Shown: positions 33,695 through 46,007 of the stretch, in pieces
Layout of the letters: the number at the start of each line of letters is the position of its first letter
How positions within the stretch are numbered: the first letter of the stretch is position 1
Origin: Cenococcum geophilum 1.58
Taxonomy: Eukaryota; Ascomycota; Dothideomycetes; Gloniales; Gloniaceae
DNA length: 64,000 nt
Assembly (NCBI GenBank): GCA_001692895.1
Contig: KV748181.1
Coordinates: 1,803,640-1,867,639, forward strand
Reading direction: 5' to 3'
The notes under the pieces: model-generated
Database searches by the model: none
Seen by the model: only the letters and a program-made list of their open reading frames with translations
What the model was told of the DNA's origin: nothing
Program-made: the position numbers and the translations under genes

Positions 33695-35998
33695 ATGGCC
33701 AGAGCTTTATTAAAGATGCAGAGACGATAAGTAGCTAAGGGCCAACAAGATCTAAGGTATCTAGCGGCGAAGGAAGTTAGCGCTGCCCTTTAGGAACAGA
33801 AGAGAGAATACCAAGAAAGGCCGTAAGCATATAAGATCAGATCTGCCCTCAAAAGCTTCCTATTCTGGCTTAGCTTTATCTTCTTTTAAGTTATCTAGAT
33901 TGTGTCAGCGGCAGCTGCAGAGGCGTTCTATAAAGAAGTAGATATAGGCAGAAGCGTAAGGCTTAGCAGCACCCTACCGCGCGGAGTAACGGCAGGCCAA
34001 AATAGACGGACGTATCGAGACCCAGCAGTAGTAGAAGATGGCGATTCTGTGCTCTCCCAGGAAGACCAACCTCTAGGTATTAAGAAGCAGCCAGAAGGAA
34101 CCGAAGCCTATACTTCTTTTACTAAGTATAAACTAATACTAGGACAGCTACCTAGGACCAGTAACCCTTAGTAGACAAAGGATATAAGCTGTAAGGACTA
34201 CCTATAAGCTCCTAAGGAAGCGCTAGATGCACGTAACCAGCGGTCAACGGCTTAAGACAAGGTCTATGTTATGGTCCAGCCTATACCAGCCCTAGGAACT
34301 ACTAGAGCTCCTTACTTTACAGGATAGAATATATTATAGTTTATCGAGCAGTACAAACGGCTATACGCCCGATATTATGTTATAAGCAAGGAGAAGCACT
34401 AGGGCCTTCCGGAGTACTGCAATTACTAGATAGGGATATAGATCTAAAGCCTACCTGAGTTCGTAATTGGTGACTAGATGGAGCTTATAAGAAGGCTTAG
34501 GACCAAATATTAAGCTAAGGACTACTACCGATGTATGGAGATAAGAGACTTCGTTAAGGTATTTATTAGGAAGTCAGCGGAGCAGCTAGGAAATCTGCGT
34601 CACTATATGCAAGATTTCACCAGTATCTTAGCTAAAGCAGTAGCCGTAGGAAACCTTACTAAGTAAAAGAAGGGGCGATGGTTTATACAAGGACTCCTAA
34701 CTAACTACCGTAAGCACGCAATAGAAAAGATAAGGGCCGTAGTAGACGAGCCTAGTACCCTTGTATTTAAGAGACTAAAGGAGGCCGTAGAGTTAAGGAT
34801 AGTGGCTATAGAGGGCGCTAAGCGAATAGATGTCCTTCTGGAAGAAGACGCCCTAAATATCTAGCTTATATAGGAGCTACGGCAGTAAAGGGATGGGCTC
34901 GACTGTAGAAAAGAAGGAAGACTTCTTAACCTAGCTAGGCCAGGTGTATATGGAGGAGCCCTAATATAGCAGCAGTCACCTATAACGGATTAAGAAATGG
35001 ACGAAACGGTAGGGCAGCTAAGGAGCCTAAAATTAACCAAGATGGAGCTTGCGGCAGCTACACGGTTAATGCCGTTTCTTAATTAAATATAGAAGGACCT
35101 AAAGAAGCTTATAACGCTTTCGAATTAAGCTATAGCTTAAGGCCCAGTATAAGGATATAGCCTAGCACCAGGATATAAAGACTGGCAGAACAGCACCCAA
35201 GCTCCCTTTGCTCCGTAAGACTTTTAATATCCGTATGATTTTTAATATCCGCAAGACTGTTGACCTCCGCAAGACTCTTAATATCCGCAAGGTTCTACTG
35301 CCTTTAGATAGCCGCAATAGGACGCATAGGGTACGCGAGGACAAGGCCTATAGACCTGTTTTAGATGCAGAGGAAGTTACCGTTTTACTAAGCACGAATG
35401 TTAAGGCTTAAAGGATCTTATTTAGTAAGGATTTGTGCATCTATCTAATTAAGGAAGACTAGTAGCTAGGATACGCGATTAGCCTAGACCTATACTCCCG
35501 TGGCTTGGTAATAAAGGACAACTGAAAGGTATTAAGAACTGGCTCTGTATGTACTAAGGAGTAGACCTAAACAGACTAAAGAAAGAACAGATGTAGTAGT
35601 GGGCCTTCTATAACGGAGCAGCGTTAAAGATTAGTAATAAGAAAAGTATAAACTAAGGGGACTACTATCAGAATCGCCTAACCTTTAAAGACAGCCGTAT
35701 AACTAGGACAGCTATAAAGCCATAGGAGAATAATATACGACCAGGAGATTACGTCTAGATTAGGTCACGGCCTACGGATAAGGCAGCTAAAGCTAGGGAA
35801 GACTATTATTAAGTAGTACCTATAGACGGATCGTCCGACCCTTGGCCGCGACCTTAGAGACGACTATATAACTAGGCTCCGCAGTAAGCACCGCAGCAGG
35901 CTCCGCAGTAGGCTCTACCGCAGGTGTAGGATTTTCAACTAGGGGACAGTCAAGTTCTAAGGTGGGGGAGGGGACGTAGGTAACGGCCGGTAAAAGAT
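33695..35998 (+). pseudogene. Gag relic of the non-autonomous LTR element
   Basis: One frame from ATG 33695 (MARALLKMQRR) runs about 768 codons with scattered TAG stops and no frameshift that I could see. The open part 33902-34171 (SAAAAEAFYKEV) is in this frame. A capsid-like region follows: APYFTG*NILQFIEQYKRL (about 34310), GDQMELIRRLRTKY (about 34470), IRKSAEQLGNLRHYMQDF (about 34570) and IEKIRAVVDEPSTLVFKRLK. A CCHC knuckle CFRCRGSYRFTKHEC is at 35359-35403. The frame ends beside a GGTGGGGGAGG run at about 35957, much like the element's true polypurine tract. Function inferred from capsid-like order plus knuckle. Confidence 0.75.
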
Positions 35999-35999
35999 T

Positions 36000-38300
36000 T
36001 CTATTTATCTGCTTATTTACTATATTTCCTAAAGCTCCTTTCTTATTTACTTTCTTAATCGTAACGCGTTAACGCGTCCTACTGCAAAGATATTAGTTTA
36101 GCTTACCGCCTATTACCGAGCTAATAGCAATTTTCTATGCCCGGCACGGAAAATCCTAATTGGTCCATTCAGTAGTAGAACCGGCAGAACTCTATACCGC
36201 CCCTAGAATTCGATAATGCGCCAGCTACACAATAAGAACGGCACTAAGAGCTTTAATTAATTGCACGGATATAGAGCTAATTATATAATATAGAGCTAGA
36301 TATAGAGCTATACGCGGAGCCTTAATTAAACGACTGTATGGAAGCCTTGGTCTCAAATAACCGCATAGAAGCTACGGTTAGTTAAAGGAACGAATCAAGC
36401 CAGAGCCTTAATATCAGCACGTCGCCGTTACTAAATTGTATCAGTTAAATGTCGTTAAATTAGAGCCTTCGACCGGGCCAACTTTGTTCCTTATTTAAAT
36501 AATAGCTGATCGCAGCTCTGCCCTGCCACCCGAATTTAGTACTGCACCAGCTGCACAACGAGAACGGACACCGCGATAAGGAAGGGACTTATATAAAGGC
36601 AGCAGCATAATATTAGTAATAAAGTACTACGTATTTAGGCCATCCTTATGCGACTAAAGATAGAATAAAGCCGTATCTGGCCAAGCCAGTGAAGGACCTT
36701 ATTAGGGTTTATAAAGGGAACAGGAATTAGACGTATAGGAGCTAGCGCTTTTCCTTAAAGGTTGTCTAATAAAGGACTATATTATGGACGCAAGGGCAAG
36801 GAATATGCGACGGAGGTAGTTATAATAGCTAAGAAGCTGCCACCAGATAACAAAGAGACTAGAAGTAGAAGACAGCCCCTAGAAGGCTCTTAAGCTAAAA
36901 GAAGATCAAGGATATATAAGCGTACTGCTAGTAGTAGGGGTAAAGGAGCAGCCTAAGATGCGCCAAAGAAGCTAAGTGCAAAAACGGCCCAGAAAGAGAA
37001 GAAAGCAGCTATTAAGGACATCCCAGAAAAGCACTAGGCCTGCTATAGTAGTTCAGAGGAAGCTACCGTTAGTGCTTATAAATAAGGAAGTCTTAAGACA
37101 GGTCTCTAGATTAGACGTCTAGTAAACACTAAGAGCCCTAATTATACGATACGGAGCCTTAATTAACTATATAGATATAAGGCTTTAACCGAATGACTGT
37201 GTAGCTAGAGTCTTAATCAATTATCTATAGATGCCAAACCTACGGATGCAGAGCCTTAATTGTATATACAGCAGAAGACACCTTAAGTTAAGCTAGAGCC
37301 TTAGTTAAATTCTAATCAGTTAAACGCCGCCTATATAAGTTAAGTCGTTAAATTAGAGCCTTTGGTCGGGCCGACCTAATACCCTATTTAGACGTCCGTT
37401 GATTATATATTATTACAGTTAAATTAAATCAGTTACCGTCGCCGTTAGATATCTTTAATCGGCAGTCAAAGATGCATTACTGTAGGCACGCAGGCACTAG
37501 ACCTAATTAGGAAATTAGTATACGGCTAGAAGCATATCGGAAACACGGTTAATTAAAGTTTTGGAGCCTCTATAAGAGCGTCTTCCCTTAGCTGTCCTCC
37601 CCCCTTATTAATTAATTGCTGCCCGTCTTAACGCCTATAGATTGGTTAACCAAAACGATCTTTCCTATAGATATAGATATGGAGCTTTACACGGAGTCTT
37701 ACACGGAGTTATATATAGACCCTATGGATATAGAGTATATAGGTACAGAGCCTTGATTAGACAATAGTATAGTAGCTTGATTGGACGCCTATAGATGCGA
37801 AGCCTTAACCGATCGGACGTCTATATAAAAGCTTTAATTAACTGTCTATAAATATAAAGCCCTAGTCGTACATGCAGCAGATACCTTAAGTTAAGCCAGG
37901 GCCTTATTAAGTCTAGATTAGCTAAATGCTATCTCCGCACGCAAATTAGGATAGTTAGAGCCTTTAACTGGGCCGACTTTCTACCTTAATCGAACGACCG
38001 AACAATTAGTTGCAGCACGTCGTCGCCGACCAATTAGACAGTCTTCGTCTGACAGTTAAAGCAGGCATGCAGGCACCCACGTAAATATAGACGCAGACTA
38101 TGCAATGTAGAGCTACTGATGCACAGCCAGATGCACAGTTAGCCGTACAGTTAGATGCAGAGCTATACGGACGTAAAGCTTGGCGATGCAGGGCCTAATA
38201 CAACGCCACGGATAGAGCCTTAATTAAGAGCTGTGTACGATGTAGACCGATGCAGAGCTAGGTACAGAGCCTTAATATTAAACGACCAGCCGAACCACCG
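36000..38300 (+). repeat. Interspersed GAGCCTTAATTAA repeats in the LTR element's spacer
   Basis: The motif (A/G)GAGCCTTAATTAA and close variants occur about 15 times (for example near 36312, 37148, 37251, 38214). A longer unit with GTTAAATTAGAGCCTTCGAC then CGGGCCAAC is seen near 36445, 37345 and 37950, so there are about three higher-order units. One stretch (about 36785-37070) reads with few stops as a Lys/Arg-rich sequence (KGKEYATEVVIIAKKLPPDN), but no known domain is visible. Confidence 0.7.
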
Positions 38301-38960
38301 AGTCGGGTTATAGCCTCTGCCGTCTTAATCAACTGCCCTACTACCGCCGCCGCTGCTGCTACTATTCCGTCTGACTGTTCTGTCCCTCCTGTCTTAACCG
38401 ATTGCTCTATCTCTACTGTTCTAGATCTGTACCGTTGCTGGATCTATTTTACTGCTAGATCTGCCGGATCTGCTATGACGCCCAACTGTTCTGACCGACC
38501 TGTCCCGTTCTACTGTTTCCACCGAGCGCTACTCCGACCGACCGCCGCCGACCGACTGTTCTACTACTACTGCTACTGCTACTGCTGTTCCGACTAGCTA
38601 TTCTACTGCTACTGTTTGACCGTTCCGTTCCACTGTTCCGATTGTTCTACCACTGCTGTTTTAACCGACTGCTACCGACCGACTGCCATCGACCGTCTGC
38701 CGTTACTAAGTGTTCTGCTATCAAAAGTTCTACTGCCAGATGTCCTATTGCTTGCTACACCGACCGAGTTCTTCTACCGACTGTTCTGTTACTGACCGTT
38801 CTACTACTAACCGTCCTGTTTTATTTTACTGCGCTAGATATCTGCTTTTATTGTTATTTCTATTGCCGTTACTACTACTGCTGTTACTATTGTTACTGCT
38901 ATCACTGCTATTGCTGCTGTCGCTATTATTTCTGATTTACTGCTGTCCTAGTTACTCCTA
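38300..38960 (+). repeat. Pyrimidine-rich low-complexity block (CTGTT, CTACTGC, CGACCGAC)
   Basis: Dominated by CTGTTC, (CTACTG)n and CCGACCGACTG. Open frames of 83-97 codons here are compositional and have no protein-like content. Confidence 0.8.
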
Positions 38961-39116
38961 GTTACTAGGTCGGATCTTAGCTATNGATAATAGGACGCCG
39001 TAGAGCAGTTCTATAGGAGAGCTAAGGACGAGGTTATCTNCGTTCTTTTAGGGATGTGCCTTCCTTTTTCTATTCTGCTTTCGCTATGCTTTCTTTAAGC
39101 TATTCTTCTATTGTAT

Positions 39117-39153
39117 AGAACGTTAGGGGACAACGTTCTTGGTGGGGGAGGTA
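39117..39153 (+). other. Hairpin and polypurine tract before the 3' LTR
   Basis: AGAACGTT (39117-39124), loop AGGGGAC, AACGTTCT (39132-39139) is a perfect 8-bp stem. GGTGGGGGAGG follows up to the LTR. The pairing of AGGGGACA with a GTTCT and then GGTGGGGGAGG also occurs at 35935-35970, at the end of the gag frame. Confidence 0.75.
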
Positions 39154-39420
39154 TGTGGTGGGGTAAAATGGCTTACGCCTAGTACCTTGGCATTTTCCTG
39201 TATATATCAAGCCTTCGGCTTCCCTCCTTCTTNCACATCACGACNNNCNGGAATACATTCTTTCCTTTCTTCTTACTGACTGCTTTCCTACTGATTGATT
39301 ACGACTGACGACCGACCGACCGACCGACCGACCGACCGACCGACCGACCGACCGACCGACCGACCGACAGACAGACAGCACTGTGACTTTCCTATCTGAG
39401 AGTGGTCGTACCCTCCCACA
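39154..39420 (+). repeat. 3' LTR
   Basis: 267 bp, same ends and internal sequence as the 5' LTR, shorter (CGAC)n run (about 39308-39366), Ns at 39233 and 39245-39249. Followed by the ATAG duplication. Confidence 0.95.
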
Positions 39421-39424
39421 ATAG

Positions 39425-39900
39425 TAGTTATATAAGGCGGGATATATTTCTAGGCAGTGTGTGTTTAGAGAAATTAAGGCTAAGGCAAGCTTAATATAGC
39501 CGTATTTTTAAAGAGAAATTAAGGCTAAGCTAAGTTTAACGTAGTTATATTTTTAAAGATAAAGAGGCTGTGGTGTTGGTTTAGGCGGCTATGGAAGTTT
39601 AAAAGATTAAGCAGATAATGGCGGGGAATAGGGGAAAAAGGCGTATAAATAAGAGTACGGTGTTATAGGGCTAGAGTAATAATAGCTGTATTATAGATAG
39701 CTTAATATATAATTTGGACTACGGGACCTATATATAAATAAGTCTAGCGAATATCTTTAATATAAGGCGTAGTAGCTATAAGTGGGATCTAGGATACTAG
39801 TTTTAGGTTGCCTGTGTAGTAGATGTAACAGCTTACCTAAAAAAAAGTTGCTTTGTTAGTGATATAGCTTAAAAATAGGTTGTACTTTAGGTGAAAGGGT
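39425..39900. other. AT-rich relic with a 45-bp tandem duplication
   Basis: AGAGAAATTAAGGCTAAG at 39467 recurs at 39512 with a following GTATTTTTAAAG. A weak minus-strand coding trend may continue the relic at 31870-33011 across the LTR insertion. Confidence 0.4.
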
Positions 39901-39910
39901 ATTTTAAAGC

Positions 39911-40260
39911 CTTATTTTGCGCTTATGGGATAAAATACCATATTATATTTTACTTTGTTTTGTATAATCTTAAACTTTTTATAATGTCTTGGATTATCCC
40001 CCTACCTCTCTCTACTATATACTTTACCTTATCTTGCGCTTATAGGATAAAATACTATATTATATTTCACTTTTTTTTGTATAATCTTGGACCTTTTATA
40101 ATGTCTTAAATTATCCCCCTACCTCTCTCTGCTATATATTTTGCTTTACCTTATACTTGCGGAATAAAATGCTATATTATATTTTACTTTTTCGTATAAT
40201 TTTAGATATTTTTTAATGTCTTAGATTGTCTTAAACTTATTTCCCTACTTCTCTAAAGCT
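39911..40260 (+). repeat. Minisatellite, 118-121 bp unit, about three copies
   Basis: Units start with CTTATTTTGCGCTTATGGGA at 39911 and related sequence at 40029 and 40150. Each contains ATTATATTTTACTTT, TATAATCTT and TTATAATGTCTT, and the first two end in ATTATCCCCCTACCTCTCTC. Open frames here are periodic shadows. Confidence 0.85.
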
Positions 40261-40379
40261 GCTTTACTAACTAGTTATAATATAAAGAATAGAATTATTA
40301 GCTCTTTTATTGTTATTTACTTGGTTAGTAGCGCAAATCTTATATCTTGTCTTGCTATATACCTTTTGTTCCGTTTCTT

Positions 40380-40633
40380 ACTTTAAGTCTCGCATTTTAT
40401 TCTACTGCCTATATTAAAGCTTGCATCTTATTCTACTTCTTAGGCCGTCGAAAACGGACTCTGCACCTATATGTGGTGACGGCTACAAATCTGGGTCTTC
40501 GAAGTTTAGACTTAGAGCCAACGCAGAGACGTCGTATAGCGTGCGATAGGACCTGGTGGTCGTGGTTATAAGCGTTATAGGCGGTGGTAAAATTTTTTCA
40601 GATAGTGAGATCTTAAAAACCACTACTATGGCC
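40380..40633 (-). repeat. LTR-like sequence, reversed
   Basis: On the minus strand it begins TAGTGGTTTTTAAGATCTCA and continues CACCGCCTATAACG. This resembles 46011 onward (TAGTAGTTTTTAAGATCTTA, TACCTATAACG). The two could be reversed solo LTRs of one family. Limits are uncertain. Confidence 0.4.
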
Positions 40634-40639
40634 CTCTAC

Positions 40640-41179
40640 AATTCAGCTACGCTATTCTCCTATTAAGGCACCTATACAATCCAACGTGGATATACGGCAT
40701 TCGATAGCATCCCCTAACCCCTAATAGAAAGCATTAACGACCTCTTATATTAATAAACGAGCGATCGCGAATAAATAAGTAGACGAATGAGTAAATATAC
40801 GGCCCCTCCTAACCCCTAGGGCGATCGCCCGCGGAGCATGCGGTCACTCGCCGTTTTTTCTACTAAATACTACCTAGCAGCCTGGATTGCGACTTACGGT
40901 TTTCCCTATCTTTTTTTAACGGAGTAGTAACCCTTAAAAAGGGCCTAGCTGGGGCCTAGGTATAAAAGATACCTAAATACAATATAATATCCCGCTCGCT
41001 TATTAGTATTACGGTGGTTAGAACGGATAAATCCTCCTTACGCCTTTAATAGGCCCTAGGGGGGGGAAGGCATGGCGTATATAGTAATAGTTAGACAAGA
41101 AATAGCATATAGGGGATAGCCAAGATATAGGAAATAGTAGTACGGCAATTAATTGGCAAGGCCTAGCTGGGACGTAGTA
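40640..41179. other. Mixed-composition spacer
   Basis: No gene recognised. Contains a perfect 12-bp palindrome GGGCGATCGCCC (40819-40830) and a nearby GCGATCGC (40773-40780), plus CCCCTAACCCCT-type runs. Less TA-rich than its neighbours. Confidence 0.4.
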
Positions 41180-41462
41180 AACCCTAGCTAGGGTAAGCTA
41201 GAGAAGGAAGTAGTAGTTCCTAAAGAGTTTAAACATCTAAGGAGGACAGGATGTAGCCGTAGACCTATAGGGCTGCCGCTACGGACGGATATGGCAAATC
41301 GGGGTTTTTTATCCTACTAAGGTGGCTTATAGGGTTTTTCCTCCCCCCTAGCAGCAAGGGTTTTTTCCCGTTAATATTACTTTCCCCTTATATACGGAGT
41401 AGTCTGCGTGGGGCTAGATAGCATCCGTATCAGACGTTAATTAAAGAATTATTATTATTATT
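41180..41462 (+). repeat. LINE 3' UTR/tail fragment, diverged copy
   Basis: AGTAGTTCCTAAAGAG, then a GTTTTTCCTCCCC segment, ACGGAGTAGTCTGCGTGGGG and CAGACGTTAATTAAAGAATT(ATT)n, follow the order of LINE copy A's 3' UTR. Only the 3' end is recognisable, so this is probably a strongly 5'-truncated insertion. Confidence 0.65.
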
Positions 41463-41789
41463 CTACTTCTTATATTAAGACTCGCATTCCGTTTTATTTC
41501 TCGCATCGCTTTTAAATTACTCTCGTTAGCATCCGCTATTATCTTAAGTTAATACTATTAGCACACCTTCTTATTATAACTGTTAGGATTATCTTATTAT
41601 ATTATTACTAATTGTCTAATACATTATCCGCTCTACTATCTTTGTAAGTCACTCTATACTATTCTATATTAAGCTTTTACCCACTTATAAATATATAGGG
41701 TCCTTAACTATAATAGCGGCGCTATATCTAGAATCTAGTTGGTACTTAACTACTATAACTAATAAGAACTTATTATAAATAAGTGGTCT

Positions 41790-44700
41790 AAAGCTGTAGT
41801 AAGGACTTATAATTAACGAAAAAATATACAGCAAAATCCTTTAATACTATGCTAGCGAAATTAATAAAGCGTTTAGCGGTAGGTTGCTAATATCCGGACC
41901 TATATAAAATAGAGTTAAGCGTATAGTCTTTAACCTTCTTAATACTAAGTATAGGCACGTATTTAAGAGATCTGATCTACTATTAGAGTTTAAAGCTTTT
42001 ACTATTGCTGCTAAAAAATCTATATAGCAATACGTAACGACTAATAGATGTGAAGGTATGGAGGTTATAATAATTAATGCTGTTTAAAAGCGTGGCGCCT
42101 TATCTTTTAGAGAGCAGTTTATTAACTTATCTAGATTAAGGGCAACCTCCGAGGCTGCCTAGGTGCTTAGTAATTTGTTTATTAAAGCCCTATAATAGCT
42201 AAATACTATACTTATACTATTTTATAAAATGAGCTTTATTGTGTATAGTTACCTAGATAAAACGCTATTTACTAGGGCCCCTATTCTATACGGATTTGTA
42301 TTAAAAACTAAGTATAAGTATCTATTATCCGATTCTCTAGAGAAAATTAATATATATTACTGTGGATATAATAAGCTATAGGCCGCGATAAGTAAAAACT
42401 TCTTAGCGGATAAATATAGGGATGGCTGGACTATAGTAGATCTAACCACTGGTATATTAATTCTTAACTATATAAACCTGGCATTTATAGTACTTTCTAT
42501 AAAGAAGGCCGGACTTAATATAATTATAATTAGAGTTAAAGATTTTAATTAGATTATAAAGCGTAAGAAACTTTATAATTTATAAGATTATATAATATTG
42601 TATAGAGTTATCTAACGTATATTTACAGGTATAAGATTTAATGAGGGTGATTCCGAGTCTGACTTTAACCCTAATATTATATAACCGGTGCTAACTAGAA
42701 GAAGAACAGACATACCTGCCCTGGGTTAAAGTAGTTATAAGTAGTTAATCCCAGAGTTTACGCTACCTATACCTAAGTAGTTAAATCTAAAGCTTATATT
42801 AACCCTAAAGTTTATACCACCTATACCTACTAATGTATTATTAGCCGTATAGCCGGCTATAATTAAAACTGCTCGTAGCTGAACCTATAGTAGTAAAGAC
42901 TAGCCCCTATTAGATAAATTAGAGCTTTTAAAAGGCGTGGATTTAGATAAAGTATAAATATTTAAGATAATGCTATAGGATAAAATAAAAGAATGGTGTA
43001 ATAAATGGCTAAAGTCTAATTGCGAAATGTTTATTAATATATTATTTAAGGATATAAATAATAACCCTAACCTAATTTGTATTAGGGAAATTAATCTTAA
43101 CCGTATATAGGAGCGCCGCTACTTTAACGCCTTAATTAACCCTATTTTAACTAATAAGGAACTGGAAGATGAGTATAAGGATAAAATTAAGAAGGTTAAT
43201 TAGGAAGTTAATTACCTAAAGGATGTACGAGAAGTATATATTAACCTAATATTATAGGTAAAGGCGCTATAGTTCTTCTCATTTCCGTTAACTGTTTGTA
43301 ATACTCTTTAAGACGTAACCTTTTACTTATATGGTATAAAAAAGGGTAAAGCTATATAGATATATTAGCTGCTTAGTGTTACCTATACTCTTCTTAATTA
43401 TATAACCTTAAGTAGGACCTTTCTTACAGATATAATGGGTTTAGGTAAAATACTTTAAATGCTTTTAATCTAGTATACCAGTATGTTAATAACTAAAATT
43501 AACCTTAACTGGCTTAATTGGAAAAATTAAAAAGGTAGAGATAAAAGTTTCTACCTTGCCCCTAGTATAGATAAATACCTATAGCCGCCTAACGCCCAAT
43601 ACCTAAGTTAAATAGATGGTATGCTATAGTGCTGTTATATTAAGGGAAGTATCACTAGAAAATTTTTTAACTGGCTAGTAGGACTAACTATATATATTAC
43701 TAGATAGAATCTACTACCCTAAGCGGTTAAAGACGTTAAATTATAGTTTAAGACCTTAGAACTAAATAATTTTATTCCTAAAGGTAAACTATAAGTCCGC
43801 GTGCGTTATACGGCTTTTATTAGGTCTAGTATAAAGAAGTATAATTTTACGGATAAAGATAGGGATATTCTTAAACCTATAAAATATAAAGGAGAAGGTA
43901 AAGTAGTTTGGTAGAAAATAGACCTAAGATTGGCTTTGTATCTTATAATTACAACCTTATAAACTTAGGTAATAACCTAGACCGCTTAGGAATAGTATAA
44001 AACCATTTTTAATCTCTATAGAGATGGTGGTCCTCATTATATTATTAGTGGGATTTTTACTAATAAGTTCTATATAGATAGGTTAAAGATAGGTTATCTA
44101 ATAAAAATTACTAAATAAGTGTATAATAATTAAGTAGTATTTCCTCGCTTTTAACGCCTAGGCTAGTCTTATAAGGATAGTAATAGTAAAATAACCTACT
44201 ACACCTCTTAACCTTTAGTAGTGTTTACTTCCGGTACGCTAACTAGCGAAGGTTTTATAAGTCTAATTCCCGCCTTAGAAATTTTTAGGGCCCCTAATTA
44301 GACGGATTCCTTAAATATAAAATTAATTAATAATTATAATGTTAAAGCGTTAATTAAATATAAAAAGCTAGGAGTAGCTAATCGCTCTTTTCTTCTAAAT
44401 AAGGTTATTATGGGTTTTAAAGAATACTTCTCTTTAATTATAAAGGTTTTAATTATATATAGGATAGGGAAAGACCAATAGTTTAATGGGAGGGTAATTA
44501 ATAAGCTACTACTAGTCGTTTACCAAGACTGCTATATAATAAACAATTTAATATTTAAACCGTATATTAAGAAGCTCTAGTATAGAGCATCCCTAAAAGC
44601 TTTTAAATAGCTAAATAAAGCTTTTAGACACTGGAAAGCTAAAGGAAGAAAAGGAAAAAAACCCGTCTTTAATATAAATTAATTTCTAGAGGGAGCCGGT

Positions 44701-45520
44701 TACTTATTAAAAAATTTTACTATCTTTTTAGGTCTAGCTAAGGTAGGAGATAAGTGGTAGGATATGTGGTGGAAGGATAAGATAAAAGTTAGAATAAAGC
44801 TAAGGTGGATAGTTAATAAGTTCCGTAGCGAAAAATGGGATAAACCTTTAGACGAGAATCTACTTTAGAAGAATTAGAGTATAATTACTAACTCCAGAAA
44901 ACTAAATGGAATTATAAAATATATTAATAAAGTACTTAAAAGGAATCCTAATAAGAAACTACTATTTAGCAGTTATAAACTAGCGGTATATATACTATTA
45001 CGCCTTATAAGTTAGCCATTAAACTAGTAGTAAACTGTTACTAATAATATAATATAGTATTTTTATAAAAGGCTTGGCTAGTCTAAATATTTAACTGTTT
45101 ACTAGATAGAGTCTAGAATATCCCTAAAAGACTAGGAGAATATTTATAAAGCGTTTTATATTTTAATAGGCAGTTTTTACTAGAATAACGTAGTCTAGTT
45201 TCTTATTATTAACCAAAGAGTTAGAGGAGAGGGTTTAAATTTAGTCTCTATATATAGAGTCCATTTACTTAAACCGGCGATAATAGTAGATATAGAGGTG
45301 CAAGTATTCGGCCGAGCTGCTAGATCTAGATAGCTAGCGTTAATAGTTACTGCGTTAATAACGTATAGTACGGATAAGTGGAACCCAATTAATATAGTTA
45401 TATTAGTAAGGCGTATAATAACTAAAAGGATAATAATTAATAAGTTCTATAAAGTGTTTAAAGCCTAACCTACTTAGTAGGCTAATAATAATATAATAGA
45501 AATAGCGTAGCTAGTATAGT
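41790..45520 (+). pseudogene. SNF2-type helicase/ATPase relic
   Basis: A long plus-strand frame with stops only at likely Gln/Trp sites. A large N-terminal region of unknown fold (RHVFKRSDLLLEFKAF near 41960, FTRAPILYGFVLKTKYKYLL near 42270) precedes the Walker A block TDIMGLGKILQMLL (about 43425-43465; the family has GLGKT). The C-terminal helicase half has KKLLFSSYKLAVYILLRL (about 44955), RVRGEGLNLVSIYRVHLLKP (motif V, about 45220) and QVFGRAARSRQ (motif VI, about 45300). A chromatin-remodeller-like translocase is the best reading. It lies inside the proposed 27.4-kb element, and helicase-like cargo is unusual for a DNA transposon. Confidence 0.75.
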
Positions 45521-45544
45521 TGGAGTAGCGACCCCCTGTAATAA

Positions 45545-46007
45545 GAGTATGTCTTAGTATAATGTATATATATATAGATAATATGCAACTATTTAATATT
45601 TTATAATATATTATTTTAGTGTTAACCACCTTATAACTAACTAAACCTTAAAAAGTTTAAATTTTGTCCGGATTAATATTACTTTGGCTATTAACTACCT
45701 TAACACCTATTAAGTAATCTAGCCTATAACCCTACTAACTCTCGTTCCTAATATATATTAATAATTTTTATTAAGGTATATCCTCTTTACTAACAGACTA
45801 TATATATATGCCATCTTTATTATTCTAAAAGCCTAATTAGTATATAAGAGGATTATCCTATAACTAAAGCTCCCTCTATATCTTAAATTGTTATAAAAAG
45901 TAAGATAGCATTAGAATAGATAAACTAATGTTTATAACTACCGCTTTTATCTACTAATTGCATAGTTGCAACATATATACGTAGTTGTCTGCTATAAGGG
46001 GGAACTG
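45545..46007. other. AT-rich spacer ending in a polypurine run
   Basis: No gene recognised. AAGGGGGAA at 45997-46005 directly before TGTTAG looks like a polypurine tract before an LTR. Confidence 0.4.

Larger units (their letters stand above)
33016..39420 (+). mobile_element. Gag-only LTR retrotransposon (non-autonomous), 6.4 kb
   Basis: Two long terminal repeats that begin TGTGGTGGGG and end CCCTCCCACA enclose a gag-like relic and about 3 kb of repetitive non-coding DNA. ATAG flanks both sides (33012-33015, 39421-39424). A polypurine tract GGTGGGGGAGG (39141-39151) precedes the 3' LTR. I found no protease, RT, RNase H or integrase inside, so it would need another element's enzymes (LARD or TR-GAG style). 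The LTRs match closely despite the RIP around them, so it is probably one of the youngest insertions here. Confidence 0.9.

Noticed and set aside
38642-38961. Two open frames of 83-97 codons
   Set aside because: Low-complexity pyrimidine repeats; no protein-like composition.
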